DNA of 64,000 bases, taken from Limisphaera sp026417315. Its GTDB lineage: Bacteria > Verrucomicrobiota > Verrucomicrobiia > Limisphaerales > Limisphaeraceae. The stretch covers positions 868,001 through 932,000 of the forward strand of contig NZ_JBMVQY010000001.1 of assembly GCF_049537125.1 (NCBI RefSeq), written 5' to 3'. The notes beneath the pieces are model-generated. The model did not search any database, was not told the origin of the DNA, and saw nothing but the letters and a program-made list of their open reading frames with translations. A program made the position numbers and the translations under genes. Shown one piece after another: positions 37,601-45,251 of the stretch; positions within the stretch are counted from its first letter, which is position 1, and each line of letters starts with the position of its first letter.

Positions 37601-37973
37601 AACGGAAGGGATGCTCGCCTTCCGCCACATTGTCCCAGTTCAACGTAAGCAAGACCGCCCCGGACGCCGTCAACGAACCGGGATTCACCGAGGCCGTGGC
37701 CCCCGTGGGCAGCCCTTCCACCGTCACGTTTACCGGTTCCGTGACCCCGGTCAAAACGGCGTAATTGGACCAGACGATGGAGCCCGACGAGCCGACCGGC
37801 ACCGTGTGGCGCAACTGCACCGCTCGAAACTGAACCGTCTGCGCCCAAAGCGAGCCGGCGCCCGCCGCCATCACCGCCAGAGCCCATCCGATCAGCCACC
37901 GTCGCATCGATGCAGGTAACATGTCCGGATGCCGCGTGGCTCCACGACTTCCTGTTCGTTGGCCGCTCACCAT
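34641..37973 (-). CDS. giant beta-strand-repeat exoprotein (autotransporter-associated-repeat type)
   Basis: A 1110-residue exported protein, one of the longest in the window. The signal peptide includes MRRWLIGWALAVMAAGAGS. The rest is Gly/Thr/Asn/Val-rich and mostly beta: two modules begin like autotransporter-associated repeat units (GRWSEPTNWLGGQVPPEGAE and GQWDQTTANWRGNARFLNGA), followed by short repeated strands (GTIRNGITIQGGTFDSSGLI, GPVTIAGGTARITGTV) and a GVLSPGHSIGVFSVEGRFDL segment. No autotransporter barrel and no PEP-CTERM tail is present; it ends in AEAVFYRLVQP. It is probably a surface or extracellular adhesin/scaffold. The start at 37973 is supported by AAGGAGG 4 nt upstream. 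It is encoded just ahead of the pectate lyase. Confidence 0.75.
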   Translation of the reverse strand: MVSGQRTGSRGATRHPDMLPASMRRWLIGWALAVMAAGAGSLWAQTVQFRAVQLRHTVPVGSSGSIVWSNYAVLTGVTEPVNVTVEGLPTGATASVNPGSLTASGAVLLTLNWDNVAEGEHPFRLVGSGGATNALILTLQVARFWAGADQVQGRWSEPTNWLGGQVPPEGAEIVFGDPGGQTAAFTNVVVDQDVTVASLRFATTNATRYYGLWIEPQRTLQVVGPGGLRILRDYVNEWAGLGNGPTVTIAGPQGRLVVSNMQAEIAVTLDGQIAHELNLSGLGTLVADVYRVGLGDYASYPNYWNLLDNGYTGAPRRFVPNVYLARTNIIRAHYTDPENYQNPERRIFSMAYMRSGISGTTQIRDLYLGAYNEFYMESICFVGANQQGRVRFNAAFANDNPVAIFRNVDGGRMKVFAVSDNSGPGGGVSNIKSWLYFGDNNGSVDILADLFYIARDRPFLNGDPNFQGQMFVGRGVVDVNRAVLGFQDGGTRTNTGVYRGYCQGTLVISNTALFRVNEVLELGYNTETNPGGEPWNTWGRLFVGPGGTAMINRVDVGGPAGLSGDNQLVVTNGGHLILSNTIAGPNKKLTRLTLNGGTLTLHVDGSRGEPYIYVTNFTASGTGNQIRLAEIRNLAQVPAEIPLITYDSATANLTLDLPPGFYGYLLDDPSRKLLVAVVDTNPPAQVVWEGTVNGQWDQTTANWRGNARFLNGAPAVFDDTAAGTTTITVVGSVAPGPVLVTNQSKTYSFSGGTIAGTSQMTKQGTGTMIMDATSQLPLVVEAGTVQGSGSVGTTTVGPAGTLNFAGTINGLASSGTVVSSGTIRNGITIQGGTFDSSGLIEGPVTIAGGTARITGTVNAVGTSTVESGAVLILDGRFVNTTARLNINGTLMGEGVVSDPDGYSLGADGRLAINNGGVLSPGHSIGVFSVEGRFDLNQGARLVIEVDMNHPARNDVVAVDVFGNIRGIITMTNIGNVPFAVGQTFLVVSNNFNLPNTPLNPNIDFVFEPASPGPGMMWDGSELATNGIVKIVAAPLEPPQVQVVWSAGQLTLQWPDSHIGWVLQRQVRSLAEGLSLRPEDWETIAGSGQTNRYTVTVGTAAEAVFYRLVQP

Positions 37974-38070
37974 TGTGCCTCCTTTTCCACGGTTATGCTT
38001 CGTCCGCCTCCACTGTAAGCTTCGCGCGCAGCGCGCCCCGGGCGCCCGGCCGTTCCTTGCGTCCCCCGGC

Positions 38071-38904
38071 TCAGTTGTACGGCAGCCGGTCGTTCAGCCA
38101 GAGATAGTCCGGATTGCCCCGGGCGGAAACGTTCCGCTCGATCACGCCCTTGACCACCGGCCGCTTGGTGCCCGGATGCGTCCATTTATGCACCTCGGAG
38201 TGGCCGTCCGCGAAGGAAAAGTTCGCGCCACCCCCGGCATGATAGCTGGCCGGCAAATTGCGGAACACGGCATTGGCCAGGGTCGCGCCCGCCACCGAAT
38301 GAAAGACCGCATCGTCAATGCTGCCCGGGTGCTCGTCCAGGGTCACAAAGGTCATGGCCGGCCCCGGTTTGACCAGCTGCGTCACCTTGGTAAAGCCGCG
38401 GTCCGGGTAGATTCGATCGTAGGGGTTGGGATTGTACACCGTTACGCTGATGCCCCCCAGAAAGGCGTTGCCAGAGATGCTGAGCACGCGCGGACCGTTG
38501 TCGGAGGGCACCGTGTCGGCCGGGCATTTGTAGACGCCCGGCTGCTGCACATAGGGCGCCAGCAGGGACTGCTGCGGATCCACCAGCTTCCACGCGTTGG
38601 TATTGTCGGGGTTCATTCCCCAGTCCACTCCATTGGCCACCAACTTGGGTGGCATGCGATCGTCGTGATCCGAAACGTAGAGCATCCAGCCCGTCATGAT
38701 CTGTTTGGTGTTGCTCATGCAGGCGATGGCCTGTGCCTTGCCCTTGGCCCGGGAGAGGGCCGGCAGGAGCATGCCCGCCAGAATCGCAATGATGGCAATG
38801 ACCACCAACAGTTCGATCAGGGTAAACCCGTGACGGCAACGTTGCACCCCGCCGCTGGGCAACCCCACCCGCGCCGTCCGACTCGATTCAATCCCGCACT
38901 TCAT
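38071..38904 (-). CDS. prepilin-type N-terminal methylation domain protein heading the polysaccharide cluster
   Basis: A 277-residue pseudopilin-like protein. The methylation motif is RCRHGFTLIELLVVIAIIAI followed by LAGMLLPALSRAKGKAQAIAC, with MSNTKQIMTGWMLY after it and the C-terminal SFADGHSEVHKW. It lies 97 bp upstream of the beta-strand-repeat gene on the same strand and may be the first gene of the eight-gene pectin cluster; I see no terminator between them. The ATG at 38904 was chosen because it leaves a normal short leader; the open frame to 39213 is implausible. There is no Shine-Dalgarno. A possible promoter lies about 180 bp upstream. Confidence 0.82.
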   Translation of the reverse strand: MKCGIESSRTARVGLPSGGVQRCRHGFTLIELLVVIAIIAILAGMLLPALSRAKGKAQAIACMSNTKQIMTGWMLYVSDHDDRMPPKLVANGVDWGMNPDNTNAWKLVDPQQSLLAPYVQQPGVYKCPADTVPSDNGPRVLSISGNAFLGGISVTVYNPNPYDRIYPDRGFTKVTQLVKPGPAMTFVTLDEHPGSIDDAVFHSVAGATLANAVFRNLPASYHAGGGANFSFADGHSEVHKWTHPGTKRPVVKGVIERNVSARGNPDYLWLNDRLPYN

Positions 38905-39304
38905 GGAAACGCACTGTCTGAAAAAGGAAGTTTTCACGATGGAGAACAAGCTCGAACAAACCCAAGGCAGCCTTGCACTCCGATCCGCCCCCACCCCGGC
39001 ACAGTAGACACCACCCCTTCGACCGGACCAATCGTGCCGGCACTGCGCCACTGGGCCTGGGCGAACCACCAAAACCACGCGTGCAATATAAGCGGAGTCC
39101 GGAAAACCGGGTAATGTGAATCGCGCCAAAAGGTTTGCGAATCCTGACAACAAGCCCGGGCATTTTCCGCAATACCCCGCTCCGGCTTGCCCCCCTTGCC
39201 GTCCACCGGACATCCTGTGAAACGGCCGCCGACACCAAAAGGCCGTTCACCTGACCGCCAACCCGGCGCGGGCAGGAGTTTCCGGTTGCCTTGTGCAGGA
39301 GCAA
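38905..39304. other. divergent intergenic region
   Basis: 400 bp between the pseudopilin (minus) and tsaC/Sua5 (plus). Besides the weak promoter candidate at 39085-39114 it contains an A/T-richer patch around 39050-39145. I see no gene or RNA. Confidence 0.4.
39085..39114 (-). promoter_or_regulatory. weak promoter candidate upstream of the polysaccharide cluster
   Basis: On the minus strand TTACCC (39114-39109), an 18-bp spacer and TATATT (39090-39085), about 180 bp before the ATG at 38904. The -10 box is good, the -35 weak. Confidence 0.3.
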
Positions 39305-40333
39305 ATGACAACCCAACGGCTCGAGGCCGACAGCCCGGAGAAATTCCGCAGGGCGGTCGAAGCCGCCGCCGCTCTGCTCCGGCAGGGCCAGGTGGTGGCT
39401 CTGCCCACGGAAACCGTGTACGGGCTGGCCGCGAACGCCCTGGACCCCGTGGCGGTCCGCCGCGTCTACGAGGTCAAGGGCCGACCCGCCTCCAACCCGC
39501 TGATCGTCCATGTGGCCTCGCTGGAGATGGCGCGGGATTGTGTCTCGGCCTGGCCGGAGACGGCCGAGCGGCTGGCCCGCGCGTTTTGGCCCGGGCCGCT
39601 GACCCTGGTGTTGCCGAAGGCTGACTCGATTCCCCCGGAGGTCACCGGGGGTGGCAACACGGTGGCGATTCGGTGGCCCGCTCATCCCTTCATTCAGGCC
39701 GTCATTCTGGAATGCCAGTTTCCTTTGGCCGCCCCCAGTGCCAACCTGGCCAACCGCGTCTCTCCCACCACAGCCGAGCACGTTCTGGCCCAGTTGAATG
39801 GCCGCATCCCACTGGTGGTGGATGGAGGACCCTGCGCGGTCGGGATCGAGTCCACCGTGATCGACCTGGCCCGTCAACCGCCGCGCATCCTGCGCCCGGG
39901 CATGATCCACGCCGAGGCCCTGGCGCCCCTGTTGCCCGGCCTCGGGCAAGCACCGCACATGCCCCTTGAGGCTTGTGCGCCCGCAAGCCCGGGCCTTTTC
40001 CCCAAGCACTACGCGCCGGCAGCGCCCGTCCGGGTTCTCTCCTGGACCAGCCCCGAGCATCTTTGTCAACAATTGCGTAAACTCGGCGCCGATCCCGCCG
40101 CAGCCCACGTCTTGGCGCATACCACCATCCCCCAAAAGGGTCCATTCGCCGACGTCTGGGTCCTGCCGCGCGATCCGGTGGCTTATGCCCGCGCCCTGTA
40201 CGCCACCTGGCACCGCTGCGACCAACAGGGCGCGCGGCTCATCATCATGGAAGCCGTCCCGGAAGAGTCCGCGTGGGCCGGAATCGCCGACCGCCTCCGC
40301 CGCGCCGAGGGTCTGGCTTCCCCTCCGGCCTGA
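39305..40333 (+). CDS. L-threonylcarbamoyladenylate synthase, Sua5 type
   Basis: A 342-residue cytoplasmic enzyme that makes threonylcarbamoyl-AMP for the t6A modification of ANN-decoding tRNAs. The YrdC domain (about residues 14-200) shows ALPTETVYGLAANA, KGRPASNPLIVHV, WPGPLTLVLPK, the ATP/threonine-binding APSANLANRVSPTTAEHV and GGPCAVGIESTVIDL. Residues about 225-340 are the extra C-terminal domain, so it is the long Sua5 form rather than short TsaC. The ATG at 39305 has AGGAG 3 nt upstream; a GTG at 39293 is in frame but less well placed. Confidence 0.92.
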   Translation: MTTQRLEADSPEKFRRAVEAAAALLRQGQVVALPTETVYGLAANALDPVAVRRVYEVKGRPASNPLIVHVASLEMARDCVSAWPETAERLARAFWPGPLTLVLPKADSIPPEVTGGGNTVAIRWPAHPFIQAVILECQFPLAAPSANLANRVSPTTAEHVLAQLNGRIPLVVDGGPCAVGIESTVIDLARQPPRILRPGMIHAEALAPLLPGLGQAPHMPLEACAPASPGLFPKHYAPAAPVRVLSWTSPEHLCQQLRKLGADPAAAHVLAHTTIPQKGPFADVWVLPRDPVAYARALYATWHRCDQQGARLIIMEAVPEESAWAGIADRLRRAEGLASPPA

Positions 40334-40405
40334 GCAACATCGGAGCAAGGTGCCGGTCGCCCGGCCGCACCCAAACCGCCCGGTCTGGAACCGCCGCTGC
40401 CCCGT

Positions 40406-40434
40406 TTGCCATTGCCGACAGGAGGTTTTCTGAT
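40406..40434 (+). promoter_or_regulatory. promoter candidate for the ompH/skp gene
   Basis: TTGCCA (40406-40411), a 17-bp spacer and TCTGAT (40429-40434). The ATG at 40446 is 11 nt beyond the -10 box. The AGGAGG at 40420-40425 lies inside the spacer, so it would not be on the transcript and cannot serve as the Shine-Dalgarno. Confidence 0.5.
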
Positions 40435-40445
40435 TAACTGACCGC

Positions 40446-41048
40446 ATGAACAGAGGGTTGATTCTGGCTTGCATACTGGCCTGTGGGACCTGGAGTGTGC
40501 TCCCTGCCGCGGCGCAAGGGCGCATCGCCACCGTGGACCTGACGCGCGTGTTCGACAATTACTGGAAAACGAAGGAAGCCGAAGCCGCGCTGAAAAAGCG
40601 GGGGGCCGAGCTCGAGCAGGACCACAAGAGCATGGTCGAAGAGCTGCGCAAACATAACGAGGAGTACCAGAAACTTCTGGCCTCGGCCGGCGACCAGGCG
40701 GTTTCGGAGGAGGAACGCGAGCGGCGCAAACAGAATGCCGAGGCCAAGCTCAAACAAATGCGCGAGCTTCAGGAGTCGATCGCCCAGTTCGAGCGCCAAG
40801 CCCGCGCGACGATCGAGGAACAACGCAACCGGATGCGGAACAATCTCCTCAGCGAAATCCGCACCGTCATCCAATCCCGCGCCAAAGCCGCCGGCTACGC
40901 GCTGGTCATCGATGTCTCTGCCGATTCCATCCGCAACACGCCCGTGGTTCTGTACAACAGTGGCGACAACGACATCACGCAGGCCGTGCTCGATCAACTC
41001 AACCTCAACGCCCCGGCCTCCACGAGCAGCACACCCTCCAAACCGTGA
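40446..41048 (+). CDS. OmpH/Skp-family periplasmic chaperone
   Basis: A 200-residue exported protein. The signal peptide is about residues 1-23 (ILACILACGTWSVLPAAAQG). The mature part starts RIATVDLTRVFDNYWKTKEAE, the OmpH/Skp signature, then a long Glu/Lys/Arg-rich coiled coil (about 45-135) and a short beta/alpha end with GYALVIDVSADS. Skp proteins hold unfolded outer-membrane proteins in the periplasm. The C-terminus is a Ser/Thr/Pro-rich tail. In many bacteria the gene sits beside bamA; here it does not. It has its own promoter candidate, and the phosphoesterase gene follows after 60 bp. Confidence 0.88.
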   Translation: MNRGLILACILACGTWSVLPAAAQGRIATVDLTRVFDNYWKTKEAEAALKKRGAELEQDHKSMVEELRKHNEEYQKLLASAGDQAVSEEERERRKQNAEAKLKQMRELQESIAQFERQARATIEEQRNRMRNNLLSEIRTVIQSRAKAAGYALVIDVSADSIRNTPVVLYNSGDNDITQAVLDQLNLNAPASTSSTPSKP

Positions 41049-41108
41049 GCCGGGGATATGGCAGGAGTGGCGTGTCCGTCCTCCCCGGCACCTCGTAATC
41101 CACGACCC

Positions 41109-42029
41109 ATGCCCGTCCATCTGCCCCCGCTCAGCCGCAGATCCTTCCTGCGCCGGATTCTTTGGACCAGCCTCGGCCTGGCCACCACTCCGTGTCTTGC
41201 CAGTTCGGGTGTCGGGCGTCGCCGACAGGACCTCCACCGGTATGCCTTGATGGCAGACACCCACATTGCCGCCGATCGCACCCGGCAACACGGCGGTATC
41301 GTCATGGCCGAGCACCTGGAGAGGACCGTTCGCCAAATCCTCACCCGGCCCGCGGTGCCCGCTGCAAGTTTCATTGCCGGCGACCTGGCCTTCAGTCAGG
41401 GCGAGACCGGCGACTACCGACAACTGGTCGACCTGTTGGCACCGCTCCGTGCTGCAGGGCTGCCCGTGCACCTGGCCCTGGGCAATCACGATCACCGCGA
41501 CCGGTTTCTGGAGGCCGTCCCCTGGGCGGTGCGCCCCGACCGTCCCTTGCGGTCCCACTGTTGCGCCGTGGTGCCCTCCCCGCGCGTCAATTGGTTCATT
41601 CTCGACTCTCTGGAGGTGACCCTCTCCACGCCCGGCCTGCTGGGCCCCGACCAACTTGCCTGGTTGGGCCGGGCTCTGGACGCCCGTCGTCGCCGGCCCG
41701 CCATCATCCTCCTCCATCATCACCCCGACCTGGCACCGAACACGGTGGGGCTCAAGGACACGGAAGCCCTGCTGGCCGTCATTCGGCCCAGAACCCAGGT
41801 CAAGGCCTGCATTTTCGGCCACACCCATCGCTGGGGCCTGAGCCGGGACGAGAGCGGCATTCACATGATCAATCTTCCCCCCACCGCGTATGTCTTCCGC
41901 GAAGAGTTCCCCTCCGGATGGGTGGAAGCCCGGGTGCGCACCGATGGCTTGGACCTCCGACTTTGGTGCCTCAACGATCGGCATCCGGAGCACGGCCGCG
42001 AGGTTCAATTGACCTGGCGCCCCGGTTGA
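41109..42029 (+). CDS. Tat-exported calcineurin-like metallophosphoesterase
   Basis: A 306-residue protein with a twin-arginine signal, SRRSFLRRILWTSLGLATT (residues 9-27). The metal-binding motifs of the calcineurin superfamily are present in order: MADTHIA (48-54), AGDLAFSQG (about 90), LGNHDHRD (about 136), LLHHHPD and FGHTHRWG. It is likely a periplasmic phosphodiesterase or phosphatase with two metal ions, similar to the 3',5'-cyclic-nucleotide phosphodiesterase/Icc group; the substrate is not evident. The ATG at 41109 was chosen because it starts the Tat signal cleanly. Confidence 0.86.
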   Translation: MPVHLPPLSRRSFLRRILWTSLGLATTPCLASSGVGRRRQDLHRYALMADTHIAADRTRQHGGIVMAEHLERTVRQILTRPAVPAASFIAGDLAFSQGETGDYRQLVDLLAPLRAAGLPVHLALGNHDHRDRFLEAVPWAVRPDRPLRSHCCAVVPSPRVNWFILDSLEVTLSTPGLLGPDQLAWLGRALDARRRRPAIILLHHHPDLAPNTVGLKDTEALLAVIRPRTQVKACIFGHTHRWGLSRDESGIHMINLPPTAYVFREEFPSGWVEARVRTDGLDLRLWCLNDRHPEHGREVQLTWRPG

Positions 42030-42200
42030 CCGGGGCCCGTTGCGTCTCTCCCTCTGCCGGCCTGCCCAAGGGCTCGAGTCGCCCCTTGACCTTGAAGCCG
42101 GTTCCCGAGCTTCGCCCGGCACACGGGCGTCGAGCCTGCCGACGCCGCTCGGTTCACAAGCTTGCGCAACCCACGCCGCGCTCAGGCCCTCCGTTCCGGC

Positions 42201-43541
42201 CTACAGACCCCGCACCTCCCAGCTCGGACGGTACCGGCGCCGCAGATACGCGTTGGCCTCCGACAGGTTTTTAAAGCGCAGCGCGGCCGCATCCCACTCC
42301 AGGGTGGTCTGCGGAAAATGGGTGGCCACGCATCCCAGCAGCACCGTTTCGGTCAACGGCCCCGAGTAATCGAAACCGGCCGTGGTACGATCGTTGCCCC
42401 GGACCGCTTCTAGGAATTGCGTGTAATGATTTGCGCCTTCGATCCCGGGCATGTGAAAGCCCTCGAACTGCTTTCGCGGAAACAGCTTGGGCATCCCGAT
42501 ATGAGGCAACAACATGACGCCTCGCGTCCCGATGCACAACGAACCCTGAGCCGGCCAGGGTTCATCCTCGATGAGCGCCCGCACCTCAGGGGGTGGCTTC
42601 TGGGTCCCGTCGTACCAGGTCACCGGCAGCGTGGCCTCGGCGGTGTAGGCGGTGCCCGGAAAGGTGTAGTGAATCCGCGCATTGGAGGCCCAATTCCACG
42701 CGTTGGGCGCAGCGCCTTCGGATCGCACGCGCACGGGCGCCGTCAGCGCCAGGGCATTGAACACTGGATCGAAGATGTGACAGCCCATGTCGCCCAACGT
42801 GCCCGTGCCAAAATCGAGGCGCCGCCGCCAGTTGCCCGGGTGGTAATACCCCTCGCCAATGTACGGCCGCCAGGCCGCCACCCCCAGCCAACCGTCCCAA
42901 TCGAGCCCGGGCGGCACCGGATCGCTTCGCTGCGGTGGCGGACCCGGATCGCCCCAGTCCTTGTCACTCCACAGATGGACCTCCCGTACCTTGCCGATTA
43001 CGCCGCTGCGCACCAGGGCAACTGCCAGTCGATACTCCTGCAGGGAGTGAATCTGAATGCCCATTTGGGTGACCAATCCCTTTTGACGTGCCACCCGGGT
43101 CAGCTGACGGGTCTCGTAGACATCGTGCGTCAACGGCTTTTGCACATACACATGCACGCCCCGCTGGAGAGCGGCCATGGCAATCGGTGCATGCATGTGA
43201 TCGGGCGTGGAGACGTTGAGGGTGTCCAGCTCCTTTTCGGTCTCCAACAACCGCCGCCAGTCCTGGTAGATCCGCACGCCCGGAAACTTCTGGCGCCACG
43301 CCTCCGCCCGCGGCAGATCCACGTCTGCAATGGCCACGAGCTTCACGAAGGGATGATGCGTGATGCTGTTGAGGTCGCTGGCCGCCATGCCACTGGCGCC
43401 GATGCAAGCGTGGAGGATGGTCTCCGAAGGAGCCACCCGACGGAGCCGACCCCGCCCGGTACAGCCCGCTCCTCCCACGACAGCCGCTACGGCGGCCATG
43501 CGTTGCAAAAACTCCCGACGACTCAACCGTTGTCCCTTCAT
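42201..43541 (-). CDS. Tat-exported Gfo/Idh/MocA-family oxidoreductase
   Basis: A 446-residue NAD(P)-dependent sugar or polyol oxidoreductase family member. The N-terminus SRREFLQRMAAVAAVVGGAG is a twin-arginine signal and is followed by Cys (GGAGC), suggesting a lipoprotein. The Rossmann part reads HACIGASGMAASDLN, VKLVAIADVD, LNVSTPDHMHAPIAMAAL and YVQKPLTHDVYETRQL; the last replaces the usual EKP with QKP but keeps the lysine. The C-terminal alpha/beta domain includes GTLGDMGCHIFDPVF with the conserved His. Exported relatives act with DUF1080 proteins in 3-keto-glycoside metabolism. SD GAGGAGG is 7 nt before the ATG. It follows the DUF1080 gene by 26 bp. Confidence 0.87.
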   Translation of the reverse strand: MKGQRLSRREFLQRMAAVAAVVGGAGCTGRGRLRRVAPSETILHACIGASGMAASDLNSITHHPFVKLVAIADVDLPRAEAWRQKFPGVRIYQDWRRLLETEKELDTLNVSTPDHMHAPIAMAALQRGVHVYVQKPLTHDVYETRQLTRVARQKGLVTQMGIQIHSLQEYRLAVALVRSGVIGKVREVHLWSDKDWGDPGPPPQRSDPVPPGLDWDGWLGVAAWRPYIGEGYYHPGNWRRRLDFGTGTLGDMGCHIFDPVFNALALTAPVRVRSEGAAPNAWNWASNARIHYTFPGTAYTAEATLPVTWYDGTQKPPPEVRALIEDEPWPAQGSLCIGTRGVMLLPHIGMPKLFPRKQFEGFHMPGIEGANHYTQFLEAVRGNDRTTAGFDYSGPLTETVLLGCVATHFPQTTLEWDAAALRFKNLSEANAYLRRRYRPSWEVRGL

Positions 43542-43567
43542 CGCCCGTCCTCCTCAGTCATCCTTGG

Positions 43568-44875
43568 TCAATCCGGCAGTTCCCGCACCCAGAGGTCCCG
43601 GAACCACACCGGCGTCCCATGCGCCTGCAGCTCGATCGGCCCGGCGGGTGGCAGCGGCTTGCCGCGCTCCCAGTAGTTTTCCAGGGGCGTGTTCTCCACC
43701 ACCAACTGGTCGTTCAGGAAAACGTGGACGCGGTCTCCCATCATGACGATGCGGAAGCGATTCCACTGCCCCACGGGCCGGTCGGCGCGAAGCCGGGGTC
43801 GCGAAGGATGTTGCTGGTTGTTATAAAGGCCGCCGGAGCCCACCTCGCGTCCGCCGCCCACCGGGGGTGTGAACGGATCCCAGATTTGCACCTGAGGGAC
43901 GCCCCGCAGGTAGATGCCACTGTCACTTTGAGGCGCGATCTTCCACTCGCAGACAAATTCGAAGTTTCGGAATTCCTGCTCCGTGCACAAATTGTCGAAT
44001 CCCTTGCCCCGGTATACCAGGGCACCGTCTTCCACGCGCCAGTTCTCGCGCATCAGGGCATCCGCCCGCGCCCGGGCCGCAGCACGCTCCGTCTCCGTCA
44101 TGCGGGCCCACTCCCTCGGATCCACCCACCCCTTCCATCCGGTCAGATCCCGGCCATTGAACAACGGGCGAAACCCGTCTCGGGCCCGGGATTCGCTGCG
44201 GCGCAATTCCTTGATGCGGATGTTGCGGAATTGAACCGGATCCCCGTGGCCGAGAAACCCGATGTGACCCTGCTCGCGGAACAAGCCGGGATGCCGGCGC
44301 AGCACGTCCAGGTCATGCACCTCGTTCAGGTTCACGTCCAAAACGGTCTGCCCGTTGACGCGCACCCGGATGTGCCGGCCATCGGCGAGAATCTCCTCGG
44401 TGTTCCATTGTCCCGGCGGTCGCAGGGCCCCCCGGCGCGCCGCGGCCACGTCGTAGATCGAACCGTGAAACTGCTCGGGCCGTAACCGCCCCCACTTGCC
44501 CTTCAAGGCCGCGGTCTCCTCCAGAATCTGAATCTCCATCCCCGCATAAGCCGCATCGCCTTCCAGCGGAGCCCGAATGCCGACGCCATTGTTCGAGCCC
44601 TCCTCCAGCCTGAAGTCGAACCTCAGAATGAAGTCGCGAAACTGGCGCGTGGTAAACAGGTTCCGACCCCGGGGGGTGCAGTGAAGGATTCCGTCCTGCA
44701 CCACGTAACCGTCGGGCGGGCCGCCCACGTGTTGCCAGCCATCCAACGAGCGGCCATCGAACAGCGCTTCGAATCCCGGTTCGACCCTCGGGCCGGTACA
44801 ACTACAAACGCAAAGGGCCCCGATCCCCAATGCCAACCAACCCCACCGTCCGACCCTGGGAGATTTCTTATGCAT
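43568..44875 (-). CDS. tandem DUF1080 (3-keto-disaccharide hydrolase-like) lipoprotein
   Basis: A 435-residue exported protein with a hydrophobic N-terminus ending in a Cys-rich lipobox-like stretch (GALCVCSC, residues 19-26). It contains two DUF1080 concanavalin-like jelly-roll domains: domain 1 (about 33-215) starts FEALFDGRSLDGWQHVGG, domain 2 (about 225-435) starts FRPLFNGRDLTGWKGWVD. Each has the matching inner strands (FILRFDFRLEEGSNNGVGI and FVCEWKIAPQSDSGIYLRG). DUF1080 proteins cleave 3-keto-glycosides produced by Gfo/Idh/MocA oxidoreductases, the type encoded directly downstream. No Shine-Dalgarno is visible before the ATG at 44875. Confidence 0.85.
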   Translation of the reverse strand: MHKKSPRVGRWGWLALGIGALCVCSCTGPRVEPGFEALFDGRSLDGWQHVGGPPDGYVVQDGILHCTPRGRNLFTTRQFRDFILRFDFRLEEGSNNGVGIRAPLEGDAAYAGMEIQILEETAALKGKWGRLRPEQFHGSIYDVAAARRGALRPPGQWNTEEILADGRHIRVRVNGQTVLDVNLNEVHDLDVLRRHPGLFREQGHIGFLGHGDPVQFRNIRIKELRRSESRARDGFRPLFNGRDLTGWKGWVDPREWARMTETERAAARARADALMRENWRVEDGALVYRGKGFDNLCTEQEFRNFEFVCEWKIAPQSDSGIYLRGVPQVQIWDPFTPPVGGGREVGSGGLYNNQQHPSRPRLRADRPVGQWNRFRIVMMGDRVHVFLNDQLVVENTPLENYWERGKPLPPAGPIELQAHGTPVWFRDLWVRELPD

Positions 44876-45251
44876 AGAATCAGTAGGCTTGGCCGCTTCC
44901 GGACCCTTGCCGCCCCTTCGCCCGTGACGGCCTTGCACCCGGAGAGGCTGGGGCGCACCCGGCCGCAGAGTCAAGGCCGGCCTCGAAACCCGCGGGGTGC
45001 ACTGCCGGCCAGCCTGCTGGGAACCTGCGCGCCGCCGGCCACGGAATCCAGCCGCCCCGGCCGGTTTCGCCCGGCCCACCCCTGTTGCAGGCCGCACATT
45101 TTTGTTGCCTGGCAAAGCCCGGCCGTTCCATCAATGCTATTGCCCGCCCACAGAAGTGGGCCTGTTCATGCCGGAGCCGCCCGGCGGCTGCCGGAAACAA
45201 GTCGGCGGGCCCGGCCCGCCAGCTGAGAATCAGGTTTACATCGAAGTTGCC
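44876..45251. other. divergent intergenic region
   Basis: 376 bp between divergent genes. Two small hairpins are visible, GCCCAC/GTGGGC at 45146-45161 and a GC-only palindrome near 45209-45225. TTTACA about 12 nt before the FmdB-like start resembles a -10 box, but no -35 accompanies it. Confidence 0.35.

Noticed and set aside
36249..37919. 556-codon plus-strand open frame opposite the repeat protein
   Set aside because: Antisense shadow of a repetitive gene; repeated codons mirror the sense repeats.
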